Made by a program: the position numbers and the translations under genes. Source: Massilia sp. Root351 (lineage in GTDB: Bacteria; Pseudomonadota; Gammaproteobacteria; Burkholderiales; Burkholderiaceae_D). From it: a stretch of DNA of 64,000 nucleotides. The notes below the pieces were generated by a model that worked only from the letters and a program-made list of their open reading frames with translations, was not told the DNA's origin and did no database searches. The number at the start of each line of letters is the position of its first letter. Position 1 is the stretch's first letter. The DNA is taken from contig NZ_LMDJ01000006.1 in assembly GCF_001425045.1 (NCBI RefSeq), positions 11,793-75,792 on the forward strand, given 5' to 3'. Positions 11,988 through 19,189 of the stretch are shown one piece after another.

Positions 11988-12007
11988 GAGAATGATTATC
12001 ATTTATC
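11988..12007. promoter_or_regulatory. Fur-type operator, first of two before PepSY operon
   Basis: The sequence GAGAATGATTATCATTTATC closely matches the classical 19-bp Fur box (GATAATGATAATCATTATC), with one extra base. It lies between the sigma factor stop and the start of the three-gene membrane operon. A second Fur-type palindrome sits 12 bp further on, so two adjacent dimers could bind. Confidence 0.7.
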
Positions 12008-12018
12008 ATTCCCGTTAT

Positions 12019-12033
12019 TGAGAATAAGTCTCA
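12019..12033. promoter_or_regulatory. Fur-type operator, second of two before PepSY operon
   Basis: The inverted repeat TGAGA-ATAAG-TCTCA has the same 15-base core as the box at 11394-11412. It ends 17 bp before the ATG of the next gene, close enough to block ribosome or polymerase access when occupied. Confidence 0.68.
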
Positions 12034-12050
12034 TTTAATCGGAGTGTGCA

Positions 12051-12320
12051 ATGAATTGGATCTGTATCGGCGTGGCCTGCGCAGCCGCGCTTTGTCTCTA
12101 CCTGGCTTCGCCGCACCAGGCGCTGTGGCGTAGCGTGCCGGCAGCGCTGCGCGGCAAGCTGCGCTGGCTGGCCGTGCCGCTGGGCGCGGCGGCAGTGCTG
12201 CTGGCGGCCGCCGAATACGGTTTCTGGTGCGCCGTATTCATCACCCTGTCCGGGCTGATGCTCGCGCTGGTGGCGCTGCCGTATCTGGACGCCTGGAACA
12301 GGGGGCGCCATGTGGGGTAA
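12051..12320 (+). CDS. Small iron-regulated membrane protein
   Basis: A protein of 89 residues with two or three hydrophobic helices (residues about 2-18, 38-55 and 58-78). It is the first gene of an operon directly downstream of two Fur-type boxes. Its stop lies past the start of the next gene (11-bp overlap), so translation is probably coupled. Small membrane proteins of this size (DUF3325/DUF3649-like) are commonly found beside PepSY proteins and siderophore receptors in betaproteobacteria. Assignment to DUF3325 is a guess from context and topology. The molecular role is unknown. Confidence 0.75.
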   Translation: MNWICIGVACAAALCLYLASPHQALWRSVPAALRGKLRWLAVPLGAAAVLLAAAEYGFWCAVFITLSGLMLALVALPYLDAWNRGRHVG

Positions 12321-12579
12321 GTCCTTCGCCGCGGCGCTGCTGGCGCCGCTCCTGGCGGTGGCGCTGGTGGGCCTGGCCGCGCTCCTGAGCAGCAACCAGC
12401 AGCGCGACACGCTGCCCGCGCTGCTGCTGTTCTTCCCGGTCTTGGTTGCGCTGATGGCGGCCGCCTTCCATTTCAAGTCCGGGCTGCGCGCCTGGCTGTG
12501 GATGGGCGGGGCCACGCTCGCCGGCTTCGGCCTGCTGATTGCGCTGAAGGCCAGTGGCCTGGTGAGGATCGCGGCATGA
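12310..12579 (+). CDS. Small membrane protein, probable DUF3649-type iron uptake accessory
   Basis: A protein of 89 residues with three predicted helices (about 6-26, 35-53 and 60-82). It lies between the first small membrane gene, which it overlaps by 11 bp, and the PepSY gene, which it overlaps by 4 bp (ATGA). It resembles the short DUF3649 iron-transporter accessory proteins in size, topology and position, but that match is from memory. It probably works with the PepSY protein in reducing or handling ferric siderophore at the inner membrane. Confidence 0.75.
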   Translation: MWGKSFAAALLAPLLAVALVGLAALLSSNQQRDTLPALLLFFPVLVALMAAAFHFKSGLRAWLWMGGATLAGFGLLIALKASGLVRIAA

Positions 12580-14171
12580 AGGCGTCCACGCTGCGCACCT
12601 ACATCGCGGTGCATACCTGGGTCGGCCTGGTGGCCGGCTTCGCGCTGTTCATCGCCTTCTATACCGGGGCCATCACGATCTTCACCAAGGAGCTGCATAC
12701 CTGGGAGACGCCCGCCTCGCAGCGCGCGGCAATGGAGCCGCCGGCGCGCGCCCAGGAGTTGGTCGACGCCGTGCTGCGCCGCCACCCGCAGGCGAAGGAA
12801 TCGTTTCTGCTGCAACTGCCCACGCTGAACGAGCCGCATCTCTCGCTGCACTGGGACGAACATGCCAAGGACGGCAGCGAGACCGAGCACCTGTTCCGGC
12901 TGGCGCCGGACGGCACGCTGCTGGAGGTGAAGCCGCATTCGGCGCTGTCGCATTTCCTGTACCGCCTGCACTATACGGCCGGGTTGCCGGCCAGCTGGGG
13001 TGTCTATGTGCTGGGCGTGGTGTGCATCCTGTACGGGCTGGCGCTGGGCACCGGCGTGGTGGCGTACGCGCCCACCTTCCTCAAGGACCTGTTCGCGCTG
13101 CGCATCGGGAAGAACCTGAAGCGCATGTGGCAGGACGCGCATAACGTGGTGGGCATCCTGTCGCTGCCGTTCCATATCATTTTCGCGTGGAGCGGCGCGG
13201 TGCTGGCGCTGGGCGTGCTGCTGCTGGCGCCGTTCCAGTTCATGGTCTTCGACGGCAAGCTGCTGGAACTGATCCAGCTGGACATCTCGGCCGCGAAGCC
13301 GGCCGTGGCGGCAGGCGTGGCGCAGCCTTCGCTGCCGGCCGGCGAGCTGCTGGCGCGCGTGCGGCAGGCGGCGCCGGGCATGGCGGTGGAGTTCGTGCGC
13401 TACCACCATGCGGGCGACGCCAATGCGCAGATCGAAGCCTATGGCAGCGTGGGCCAGCGCACCTTGACCAGTTCCGCCGCCGTGGTGATGAAGGCGGCCG
13501 ACGGCGCCGTGGTGCGTGTGAACACGCCGGAGCAGTTCAGCCCCGGCACCACGTTCCTGCGCGGCCTGCAGGCCTTGCATTACGGGAATTTCGGTCACGC
13601 GGCCGTGCAATGGCTGTATTTCCTGCTGGGCCTGGCCGGTGCCTTCCTGTTCTACAGCGGCAATCTGCTGTGGATCGAGGCGCGCCGCAAGCGCCAGGCG
13701 GTGCAGCAGCCACGCAGCGGCAAACTGATGGCGCAGGCTACGCTGGGCGTATGCCTGGGCTGCGTGGCGGGCGTGTCGGCGGTGTTCCTGGTGAATAAGC
13801 TGTTCCCGGCGTTGCCGGGCCAGTTGCCGCTGTGGGAGGAGCGCGCCTACTACGCGGTGTTCCTGTTGTCGGTGGCGTGGGCTTTTGCGCGCCCGCCAGC
13901 GCGTGCCGCCCTCGAGCTGCTGTCGCTGAGCGCCGGGCTGACGCTGGCCATTCCGCTGGCGCAGTGGGCCGACAGCGGCGTCAATCCGCTGCAGTCGCTG
14001 TGGCGGGGGGAGTGGGTGGTGGCCGGCGTGAACCTGGTGGCACTGCTGGCCGGACTGGGGTTCCTGAAAATGGGGCGCGCCGCGCTAAAACGCGGGCGCG
14101 AAGGCGATCCGTGCAGCGTATGGTCGCTGCGCGCGGCGCCTGCCGCCGCCGAGCGGCAGCGCGCCGCTTAA
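12576..14171 (+). CDS. PepSY-domain transmembrane protein (iron uptake, ferric reductase-like)
   Basis: A protein of 531 residues. The start at 12576 overlaps the previous stop (ATGA), showing tight coupling. It begins with LRTYIAVHTWVGLVAGFALFI, the first helix typical of PepSY_TM proteins. Further helices follow near 145-165, 200-225, 350-375 and several in the last 120 residues. A periplasmic PepSY-like region lies between about 30 and 140, and a second between about 230 and 340. Conserved histidines in the helices (HTW, LHY, HNVVG) fit haem or metal binding. Members of this family accompany TonB siderophore receptors, and some act as inner-membrane ferrisiderophore reductases. Here the gene ends 2 bp from the convergent receptor gene. 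Confidence 0.85.
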   Translation: MKASTLRTYIAVHTWVGLVAGFALFIAFYTGAITIFTKELHTWETPASQRAAMEPPARAQELVDAVLRRHPQAKESFLLQLPTLNEPHLSLHWDEHAKDGSETEHLFRLAPDGTLLEVKPHSALSHFLYRLHYTAGLPASWGVYVLGVVCILYGLALGTGVVAYAPTFLKDLFALRIGKNLKRMWQDAHNVVGILSLPFHIIFAWSGAVLALGVLLLAPFQFMVFDGKLLELIQLDISAAKPAVAAGVAQPSLPAGELLARVRQAAPGMAVEFVRYHHAGDANAQIEAYGSVGQRTLTSSAAVVMKAADGAVVRVNTPEQFSPGTTFLRGLQALHYGNFGHAAVQWLYFLLGLAGAFLFYSGNLLWIEARRKRQAVQQPRSGKLMAQATLGVCLGCVAGVSAVFLVNKLFPALPGQLPLWEERAYYAVFLLSVAWAFARPPARAALELLSLSAGLTLAIPLAQWADSGVNPLQSLWRGEWVVAGVNLVALLAGLGFLKMGRAALKRGREGDPCSVWSLRAAPAAAERQRAA

Positions 14172-14173
14172 GA

Positions 14174-16306
14174 TCAGAAGCGGTAGCCCGCGTTGAACTT
14201 GATCTCGCGGGAGGCGCCGAAGAAGCAGCCGTAGGTGCAGGAAGCGATGTAGATCTTGTCCGCCAGGTTGCGCACGTTCAGCGCCACGCGCCAGTTCAGG
14301 TAGTCGTAGCTGACCATGGCGTCGGCGATGGTGGCCGCCGCGATTTTCCCAGACACCCAGGTGCCGACGGTTTCGCCCACGTAGCGCGCGCCCAGGCCGG
14401 CCTTCAGGCCCTGCACGCCGAAGGGCGCGCTGTAGTCGGCCCACAGCGACAGCTGGTTGTATGGCACGCCGCCCTGGCGCTTGCCGATGAAGGAGGGGAT
14501 GGTCATGCGGGTGATGCGCGCATCCGTATAGGCGTAGGCCGCCAGCAGGTTGATCTGCCTGTTGAGCGCCGTGCGGGCTTCGAACTCAACGCCGCGCGAG
14601 CGTACTTCGCCCACCTGGATCTGCGCGCCGGGGTTGCTGGCTGGCGCGTCCGGGTCCGGTGCCAGCACGTCGCTTTGCGTCAGATGGTAGGCGGTGGCGC
14701 TCAGCATGGTGCCGCCGTTGCCGGGCTGGTAGCGCACGCCGGCTTCGAACTGTTCGCCGCGCGTCGGCTTGAAGCGCTGGTTGTCCTTGTCTATGCCGCT
14801 GGCTGGCTCGAACGACTGGCTCCAGCTGGCGAACGGCGCCACGCCGTTGTCGAACAGGTAGACTGCGCCGGCGCGGCCGGTCCACGCGCTGTTCTTCTCC
14901 TTGGACCAGGACGTCGGCGGCGTCAGCGGCGCGGTGGTTTCGCTGGTGTTGTCGTGGCGGACGCCGGCCAGCAGCACCAGGCGGTCCAGCTTCATCTGGT
15001 CCTGCAGGTAGGCGCCGGCGCGGCGCTGCTTGGTGTCCGGATACCAGTCGAACAATTGGCGCTGCGCACCCGGCTGCGCGCCGTAGGCCGGCTGGAACAT
15101 GTTGATCGGCGCGATCTCGCGGTTATACCGCTCGCTGCTGTGGAACTGGTAGGTATAGTCGCCGCCCAGCAGGAAGCGGTGGCGCAGCGCACCGGTGTGC
15201 AGCTTGTGTTCGACGAAGACGTCCGCCGTGGCCATGTGCGACTCGTCGGTGCGGTCCTGGGCGCCGCGCGCCTGTGCCACCAGGCCGGCCGCACCGGCGC
15301 CCGGCACCCAGCCATACAAGCTGGTGGAGGGGAAGTCGATGTCGGCCTTGAAGTAGCGCAGGCCGTGGTGCAGCTTGGTGTCGTCGCTGAACTTGTGGTC
15401 CAGCTGGTAGCCCGCCGAGTACTGCGTGTTCTTGTACTTGTCGTAGCCCGGTTCGCCGGTAAACAGGTGGCGCGACAACGCGCCGTTCGGATTGGCGGCG
15501 ATGGTGCCTTCTACCGGCAGCGCGTAGTTATAGGCCGTGTTGTCGCGCTGGTAGTGCGACAGCAGGCTCAGACTGGTGTTGGCGCCCAGTTGCCAGGTCA
15601 GCGTGGGGGCAATGTAGACGCGGTCGTCGTCCACGTGGTCGGTCATGGTGGCGCTGTCGCGCAGCAGCGCGGTCACGCGCCAGGTCACATTGCCGGCCGG
15701 GCCGAGCGCGCCGCCCACGTCGGCGGTGAACTGTTTGCGCGACAGGTTGCCCGCTTCCAGGTTCACCTCGTTCACCGTGCCCGCGCGCGCGCGCTTGCTG
15801 ACGGTGTTGATGATGCCGCCCGGCGCGGCCGCGCCATACAGCACCGATGCGGCCCCTTTCAGTACTTCGATCCGTTCCAGGCCGTACAGCTCCTGCTTGC
15901 CGTCGTAGACGTTGACCATGAACTTGGCGCCGTCGCGGTACATGGAGCCGCCGCCGGCGCCGGTGGAGAAGCCGCGCAGCATGAAGCCGTCGGTGGTCTT
16001 GTCGTTCGCTTCCAGGCGTGCCACCCCGGCGGTGTAGCCTAGTGCGTCCATCAGGTCGCCGGCGCCCTGCGTCGAGAACTGGTCCGACGTCACCACCGAC
16101 ACCGACTGCGGCGTTTCGATGATGGGGGTGTCGGTCCTGGCGCCGGCCGAGCTGCGCGAGGCGATGTAGGCGCTTTCCTTGTCGGCGGTGGCCCGCACTT
16201 CCACGGTGGGCAGGGTGGCTTCGGCCGCACAGGCGTAGCCGCCAGCGAGGGCCAGATGGACGGAGACTGCCAGCATCCTGGCCGGCGTGTTGGGTTGGGA
16301 AATCAT
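14174..16306 (-). CDS. TonB-dependent siderophore receptor
   Basis: A protein of 710 residues from the ATG at 16306; starts 15 residues upstream or 10 downstream are possible. A signal peptide (ARMLAVSVHLALAGGYACAAE) precedes VEVRATA. The siderophore-receptor plug follows, with TPIIETPQSVSVVTSDQF, LMDALGYTAGV, LRGFSTG and YGLERIEVLKGAASVLYG, then APGGIINTVSKR. The barrel ends in YIASCTYGCFFGASREIKF and a final AGYRF. This architecture fits receptors for hydroxamate-type ferric siderophores of the FhuA/FoxA/FhuE group; the ligand is inferred only. There is no N-terminal STN signalling domain. The gene converges with the PepSY operon. No Fur box was found in the 79 bp before it, so it may depend on the sigma factor or on read-through. 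Confidence 0.9.
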   Translation of the reverse strand: MISQPNTPARMLAVSVHLALAGGYACAAEATLPTVEVRATADKESAYIASRSSAGARTDTPIIETPQSVSVVTSDQFSTQGAGDLMDALGYTAGVARLEANDKTTDGFMLRGFSTGAGGGSMYRDGAKFMVNVYDGKQELYGLERIEVLKGAASVLYGAAAPGGIINTVSKRARAGTVNEVNLEAGNLSRKQFTADVGGALGPAGNVTWRVTALLRDSATMTDHVDDDRVYIAPTLTWQLGANTSLSLLSHYQRDNTAYNYALPVEGTIAANPNGALSRHLFTGEPGYDKYKNTQYSAGYQLDHKFSDDTKLHHGLRYFKADIDFPSTSLYGWVPGAGAAGLVAQARGAQDRTDESHMATADVFVEHKLHTGALRHRFLLGGDYTYQFHSSERYNREIAPINMFQPAYGAQPGAQRQLFDWYPDTKQRRAGAYLQDQMKLDRLVLLAGVRHDNTSETTAPLTPPTSWSKEKNSAWTGRAGAVYLFDNGVAPFASWSQSFEPASGIDKDNQRFKPTRGEQFEAGVRYQPGNGGTMLSATAYHLTQSDVLAPDPDAPASNPGAQIQVGEVRSRGVEFEARTALNRQINLLAAYAYTDARITRMTIPSFIGKRQGGVPYNQLSLWADYSAPFGVQGLKAGLGARYVGETVGTWVSGKIAAATIADAMVSYDYLNWRVALNVRNLADKIYIASCTYGCFFGASREIKFNAGYRF

Positions 16307-16360
16307 GGGGAAGAGGTACCTCAAGGTTGATAAAAGATGTGCTCCTCCCATTAGACGAAC

Positions 16361-16374
16361 CAGGCGGCCGCCTG
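16361..16374. repeat. Perfect 14-bp palindrome upstream of siderophore receptor
   Basis: CAGGCGGCCGCCTG lies between the LysR gene stop and the siderophore receptor start. It could form a compact hairpin ending LysR transcription, or be an operator. There is no T-run in the reading direction of the LysR gene, so a rho-independent terminator is not well supported. Confidence 0.4.
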
Positions 16375-16385
16375 TTCAGTACTTG

Positions 16386-17330
16386 CTAGCGCAAGCGGCG
16401 GTGCTTGCGGTAGAACGATTCCAGCTCGGCGCCGATCAGCTCCTGGCCGGACGTCACCATGAAATCCTGGAAGGCCGCCGCGATCCTTGGCAGCGGCTGG
16501 TCCACCAGGTGCATCACGTGCCATGAGCCCTCCACCGGGCTCTCCTTCATCGGCAGGATGTCGATCAGGCCCGCCTCGAACTCCAGGGCGCAGGCGTGCA
16601 CCGACACGAAGCCCACGCCCAGCCCGGCCGCCACCATGCTCTTGATCGCCTCGTTGCTCGACACTTCGGAGCCGAAGTGCAGCGTGTGGCCCGCGTCCTT
16701 GAACACCCGCTCCACGGTGGTGCGCGTGCCCGAACCGCGTTCGCGCACCAGCAGGTTGGCCTGCACCACGTCGTCGATGGTGACGCGCTTCTTCTTCATC
16801 AGCGGATGCCTGGGGCTGGCCACGAAAGCCATGGGATGGTGCGCGAAGCGCGCGGCGTTGATGCGGAACTCGCGCGGCGGCGTGCCCATGATGGCAAGAT
16901 CGATCTCCTTGCGCGACAACATGGCCACGATCTCGCTGCGGTTGCCCACGTGGAGCTTCATCCGCACGTTGGGGCGTTCGGTGGTGAACTTCACCAGCAT
17001 GGACGGCAGCAAGTGCTCCGCTGTCACCACCGCGCCGATGCGCAAGGTGCCGCTGCTCACACCGCGCAGTTCGCCCAGCTCATCGCCGGCCTGTTCCCAC
17101 AGCTGCAGGATGCGTTCCGAAAACTGCAGCATCACTTCACCTGCCGCCGTGAGCTGGATATTGCGGCCGACCTTGCGCGTGAGCGCAGTGCCGGCCAGGT
17201 CTTCCAGCGCGCGCAACTGCGCCGAAATGGCGGGCTGTGTGACGTGCATTTCTTCAGCCGCGCGTGACACGCTTTCATGCCGGCCGACAAGAACCAGCGC
17301 CTGGAGCTGGCGGAAACTCGCGTGATACAT
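16386..17330 (-). CDS. LysR-family transcriptional regulator (CbbR-like)
   Basis: A protein of 314 residues. An N-terminal winged helix-turn-helix (FRQLQALVLVGRHESVSRAA then TQPAISAQLRALEDLAG) precedes a two-lobe effector domain, which includes LRIGAVVTAEHLLPSML and VRERGSGTRTTVE. The helix-turn-helix and effector region look like the CbbR branch. The gene is divergent from the type II NADH dehydrogenase gene, with an 88-bp gap that holds two inverted repeats. By the common LysR arrangement it probably controls that gene and itself. The effector is unknown; CbbR relatives sense metabolites such as NADPH or phosphoenolpyruvate. Confidence 0.88.
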   Translation of the reverse strand: MYHASFRQLQALVLVGRHESVSRAAEEMHVTQPAISAQLRALEDLAGTALTRKVGRNIQLTAAGEVMLQFSERILQLWEQAGDELGELRGVSSGTLRIGAVVTAEHLLPSMLVKFTTERPNVRMKLHVGNRSEIVAMLSRKEIDLAIMGTPPREFRINAARFAHHPMAFVASPRHPLMKKKRVTIDDVVQANLLVRERGSGTRTTVERVFKDAGHTLHFGSEVSSNEAIKSMVAAGLGVGFVSVHACALEFEAGLIDILPMKESPVEGSWHVMHLVDQPLPRIAAAFQDFMVTSGQELIGAELESFYRKHRRLR

Positions 17331-17379
17331 AAGCTATTCCTTATCAATCAGTCGAAAGAAGTAATTTTTGTTTTCTTTC
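17329..17379. promoter_or_regulatory. Candidate LysR operator region in LysR/ndh gap
   Basis: Two inverted repeats lie in the divergent promoter region. ATAAG-N6-CTTAT (17329-17344) overlaps the regulator's own start codon. GAAAGAA-N12-TTCTTTC (17354-17360 and 17373-17379) sits nearer the ndh promoter. The ndh ribosome-binding site AGGAGG follows at about 17404. Paired sites, one for autoregulation and one for activation, are typical of LysR-controlled divergent genes. Confidence 0.45.
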
Positions 17380-17418
17380 CGAGGGGACTATATTAACAGC
17401 CAGAAGGAGGGAAAAACC

Positions 17419-18723
17419 ATGCAAACCATCGTTATCGTAGGCGGAGGCGCAGGCGGCCTCGAACTGGCAACCCGGCTCGGAGACACCATGGGCCGCAAGG
17501 GCCACGCACGGGTGATACTGGTCGACCGTTCACCCACCCACTTCTGGAAACCCCTGCTGCACACGGTTGCCTCGGGCAAGCGCGATCCGCAGGTGTTCCA
17601 GATTGAGTACTCGGCCCAGGCGGCCGAACATGGCTTCACCTTCATGCACGCCGAGCTGCGCTCGGTGGACCGCGCAGCGCGCGTGCTGGAGCTGGCGCCG
17701 TGTCTGTCGGACGATGTGGGCGAAGTGCGGGCCACGCGCGCGCTGGGCTACACCACGCTGGTGCTGGCGCTGGGCGCGGTGACCAACTTCTACGGCGTGC
17801 CCGGCGCGGCGGAACATGTCTGCACGCTGGACAATGTGCGCGAAGCGAAGGGCTTCTATCGCCGCTTCTTCGGCGCCTGCGTCAGGGCCAGCGAGGCTGC
17901 GGGGAAAGAGGGCAACGCGGTGAACGTGGTGATCGTGGGCGGCGGCGCCACCGGCGTGGAGCTGGCGGCGGAGCTGGGCTACAGCGCCCGTGCGCTGGCC
18001 AGGTACAAAATCCACACGCTGGATCCGGCGCGAGACGTACGCATCAGCATACTGGAACGCGGGCCGCGCCTGCTGCCGCACCTGCCGCTGGAACAGTCGG
18101 CGCGCGCCGAGGCGTACCTGAAGTCGCGTGGCATCGAGATCCGCACCGGCACGGCCGTTACGCAAGTTGGTGCGGACAGCGTACATGTGAAGGAAGGCGA
18201 GGGCGAGACGCAACTGCGGCCGGCCAGCCTGACGCTGTGGGCGGCAGGCGTGGAGGGCCCTGCCATCACCGGCACGCTGGGCCTGTCGCTGAACCGCATG
18301 CGGCAGATCATGGTCAGGCCCACGCTGCAATCGGTGGACGATCCCGAGGTGTTCGCCATCGGCGACTGCGCCAGCTTCGTCTGCCCGGTGAAAGGCGCCG
18401 CGCCGCCGCGTGCGCAGGTGGCGCATCAGCAAGCAGTGTTTTTGGCCGCCGCGCTGGGCAGGCGCGAAGGCAGGCCGCTGCCCGAGTTCAGCTACCGCGA
18501 CTACGGTTCGCTGGTGTCGCTCGGCCCGGTGGCGGCGGTGGGCGTGCTGCTGGGCGGCTCGTATGGCAGCAAGCTGCCGGTCAGCGGCGCGTTCGCCAAC
18601 CTGCTGTACGGCTTGATGTACCAGAAACACCTGATGGCGCTGCACGGCTTTGTCCGCGCCGCCGCCGTCACCCTTGCCGACTGGCTGCGCAAACGGATCT
18701 CGCCATCGGTTAAGCTGCATTGA
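17419..18723 (+). CDS. ndh: Type II NADH dehydrogenase
   Basis: A protein of 434 residues. The ATG at 17419 was chosen because AGGAGGG stands 10 bp before it and it begins directly with the FAD-binding strand. It carries two Rossmann motifs: VGGGAGGLELA near residue 7 for FAD and IVGGGATGVELAAEL near 173 for NADH. It also has FWKPLLHTVASG near 45 and the late FAD motif AIGDCASF near 315. The C-terminal region LADWLRKRISP could lie on the membrane surface, as in NDH-2 enzymes. It transfers electrons from NADH to quinone without pumping protons. The gene is divergent from the CbbR-like regulator and overlaps the following small gene (TGATG). Confidence 0.92.
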   Translation: MQTIVIVGGGAGGLELATRLGDTMGRKGHARVILVDRSPTHFWKPLLHTVASGKRDPQVFQIEYSAQAAEHGFTFMHAELRSVDRAARVLELAPCLSDDVGEVRATRALGYTTLVLALGAVTNFYGVPGAAEHVCTLDNVREAKGFYRRFFGACVRASEAAGKEGNAVNVVIVGGGATGVELAAELGYSARALARYKIHTLDPARDVRISILERGPRLLPHLPLEQSARAEAYLKSRGIEIRTGTAVTQVGADSVHVKEGEGETQLRPASLTLWAAGVEGPAITGTLGLSLNRMRQIMVRPTLQSVDDPEVFAIGDCASFVCPVKGAAPPRAQVAHQQAVFLAAALGRREGRPLPEFSYRDYGSLVSLGPVAAVGVLLGGSYGSKLPVSGAFANLLYGLMYQKHLMALHGFVRAAAVTLADWLRKRISPSVKLH

Positions 18724-19139
18724 TGCAGAGACGAGGCGTCCTTACCCTCGCTGCCCCGGCCTTGTTGCTGGGTGCAGCGTTTCCGTCTTATGCCGTGTTC
18801 ATGCCAGGCGCCATCACGCTTGCCTGCGGTGGCCTGCAGGACGCGGGCGCGCCGGGCGCGGACGGCGCCGTTCCGGATGCGCGGCGGCGGCTGACGCAGC
18901 GCGACGCCGACGCCTGGAGCGAGCGCCTGCGCAGCCACCTCGCGCTGGCCCGCTATCCTTCCTCGTTGACTGCCTCGTTGACCGCCGCCTTGCAGCGGCC
19001 GGCGGCGCCGGCTGCGCCACCGGCACCGTGCGAGTGGAAGCCAGGCGCAGGTGGGCGGGGGCGGGTTTTGACCGGACGCGAACCTGGCCGAGATGCGCCT
19101 GCGCAGCCCGGACTGCTGGCGTCGCCGACAACCATGTGA
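18723..19139 (+). CDS. Small putative secreted protein, probably frameshifted near its end
   Basis: An open frame of 138 residues whose ATG overlaps the ndh stop. It starts with a plausible signal peptide (MQRRGVLTLAAPALLLGAAFPSYA), followed by a region with DAWSERLRSHLALARYP. No family was recognised. The last 30 residues in this frame become Gly/Arg/Pro-rich and look non-coding. From about 19078 a different frame reads DANLAEMRLRSPDCWRRRQPCER and ends at TAA 19144-19146, which looks like a natural C-terminus. The simplest reading is a one-base indel near 19070-19078, natural or from sequencing. The gene could be the second of an operon with ndh. Confidence 0.45.
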   Translation: MQRRGVLTLAAPALLLGAAFPSYAVFMPGAITLACGGLQDAGAPGADGAVPDARRRLTQRDADAWSERLRSHLALARYPSSLTASLTAALQRPAAPAAPPAPCEWKPGAGGRGRVLTGREPGRDAPAQPGLLASPTTM

Positions 19140-19189
19140 GCGATAACATTTCGCCTGCGTATTGGGGCAAAAATCGCTATCATGGCGGG

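Noticed and set aside
16276-16351. Alternative starts of the siderophore receptor
   Set aside because: The ATG at 16351 puts about 25 residues before the signal peptide. The ATG at 16276 starts inside a plausible longer signal peptide. 16306 is a compromise and not certain.
16336-16352. Strong GGAGGAG motif before the siderophore receptor as a ribosome-binding site
   Set aside because: The codon at the right distance is ATC, and the frame ends after a few codons, so it does not serve a visible start.
18650-19189. Upstream extension of the MATE reading frame
   Set aside because: The extra 180 codons are Arg/Pro-rich and overlap ndh and the small secreted gene. The first helix and normal N-terminus begin at 19190.
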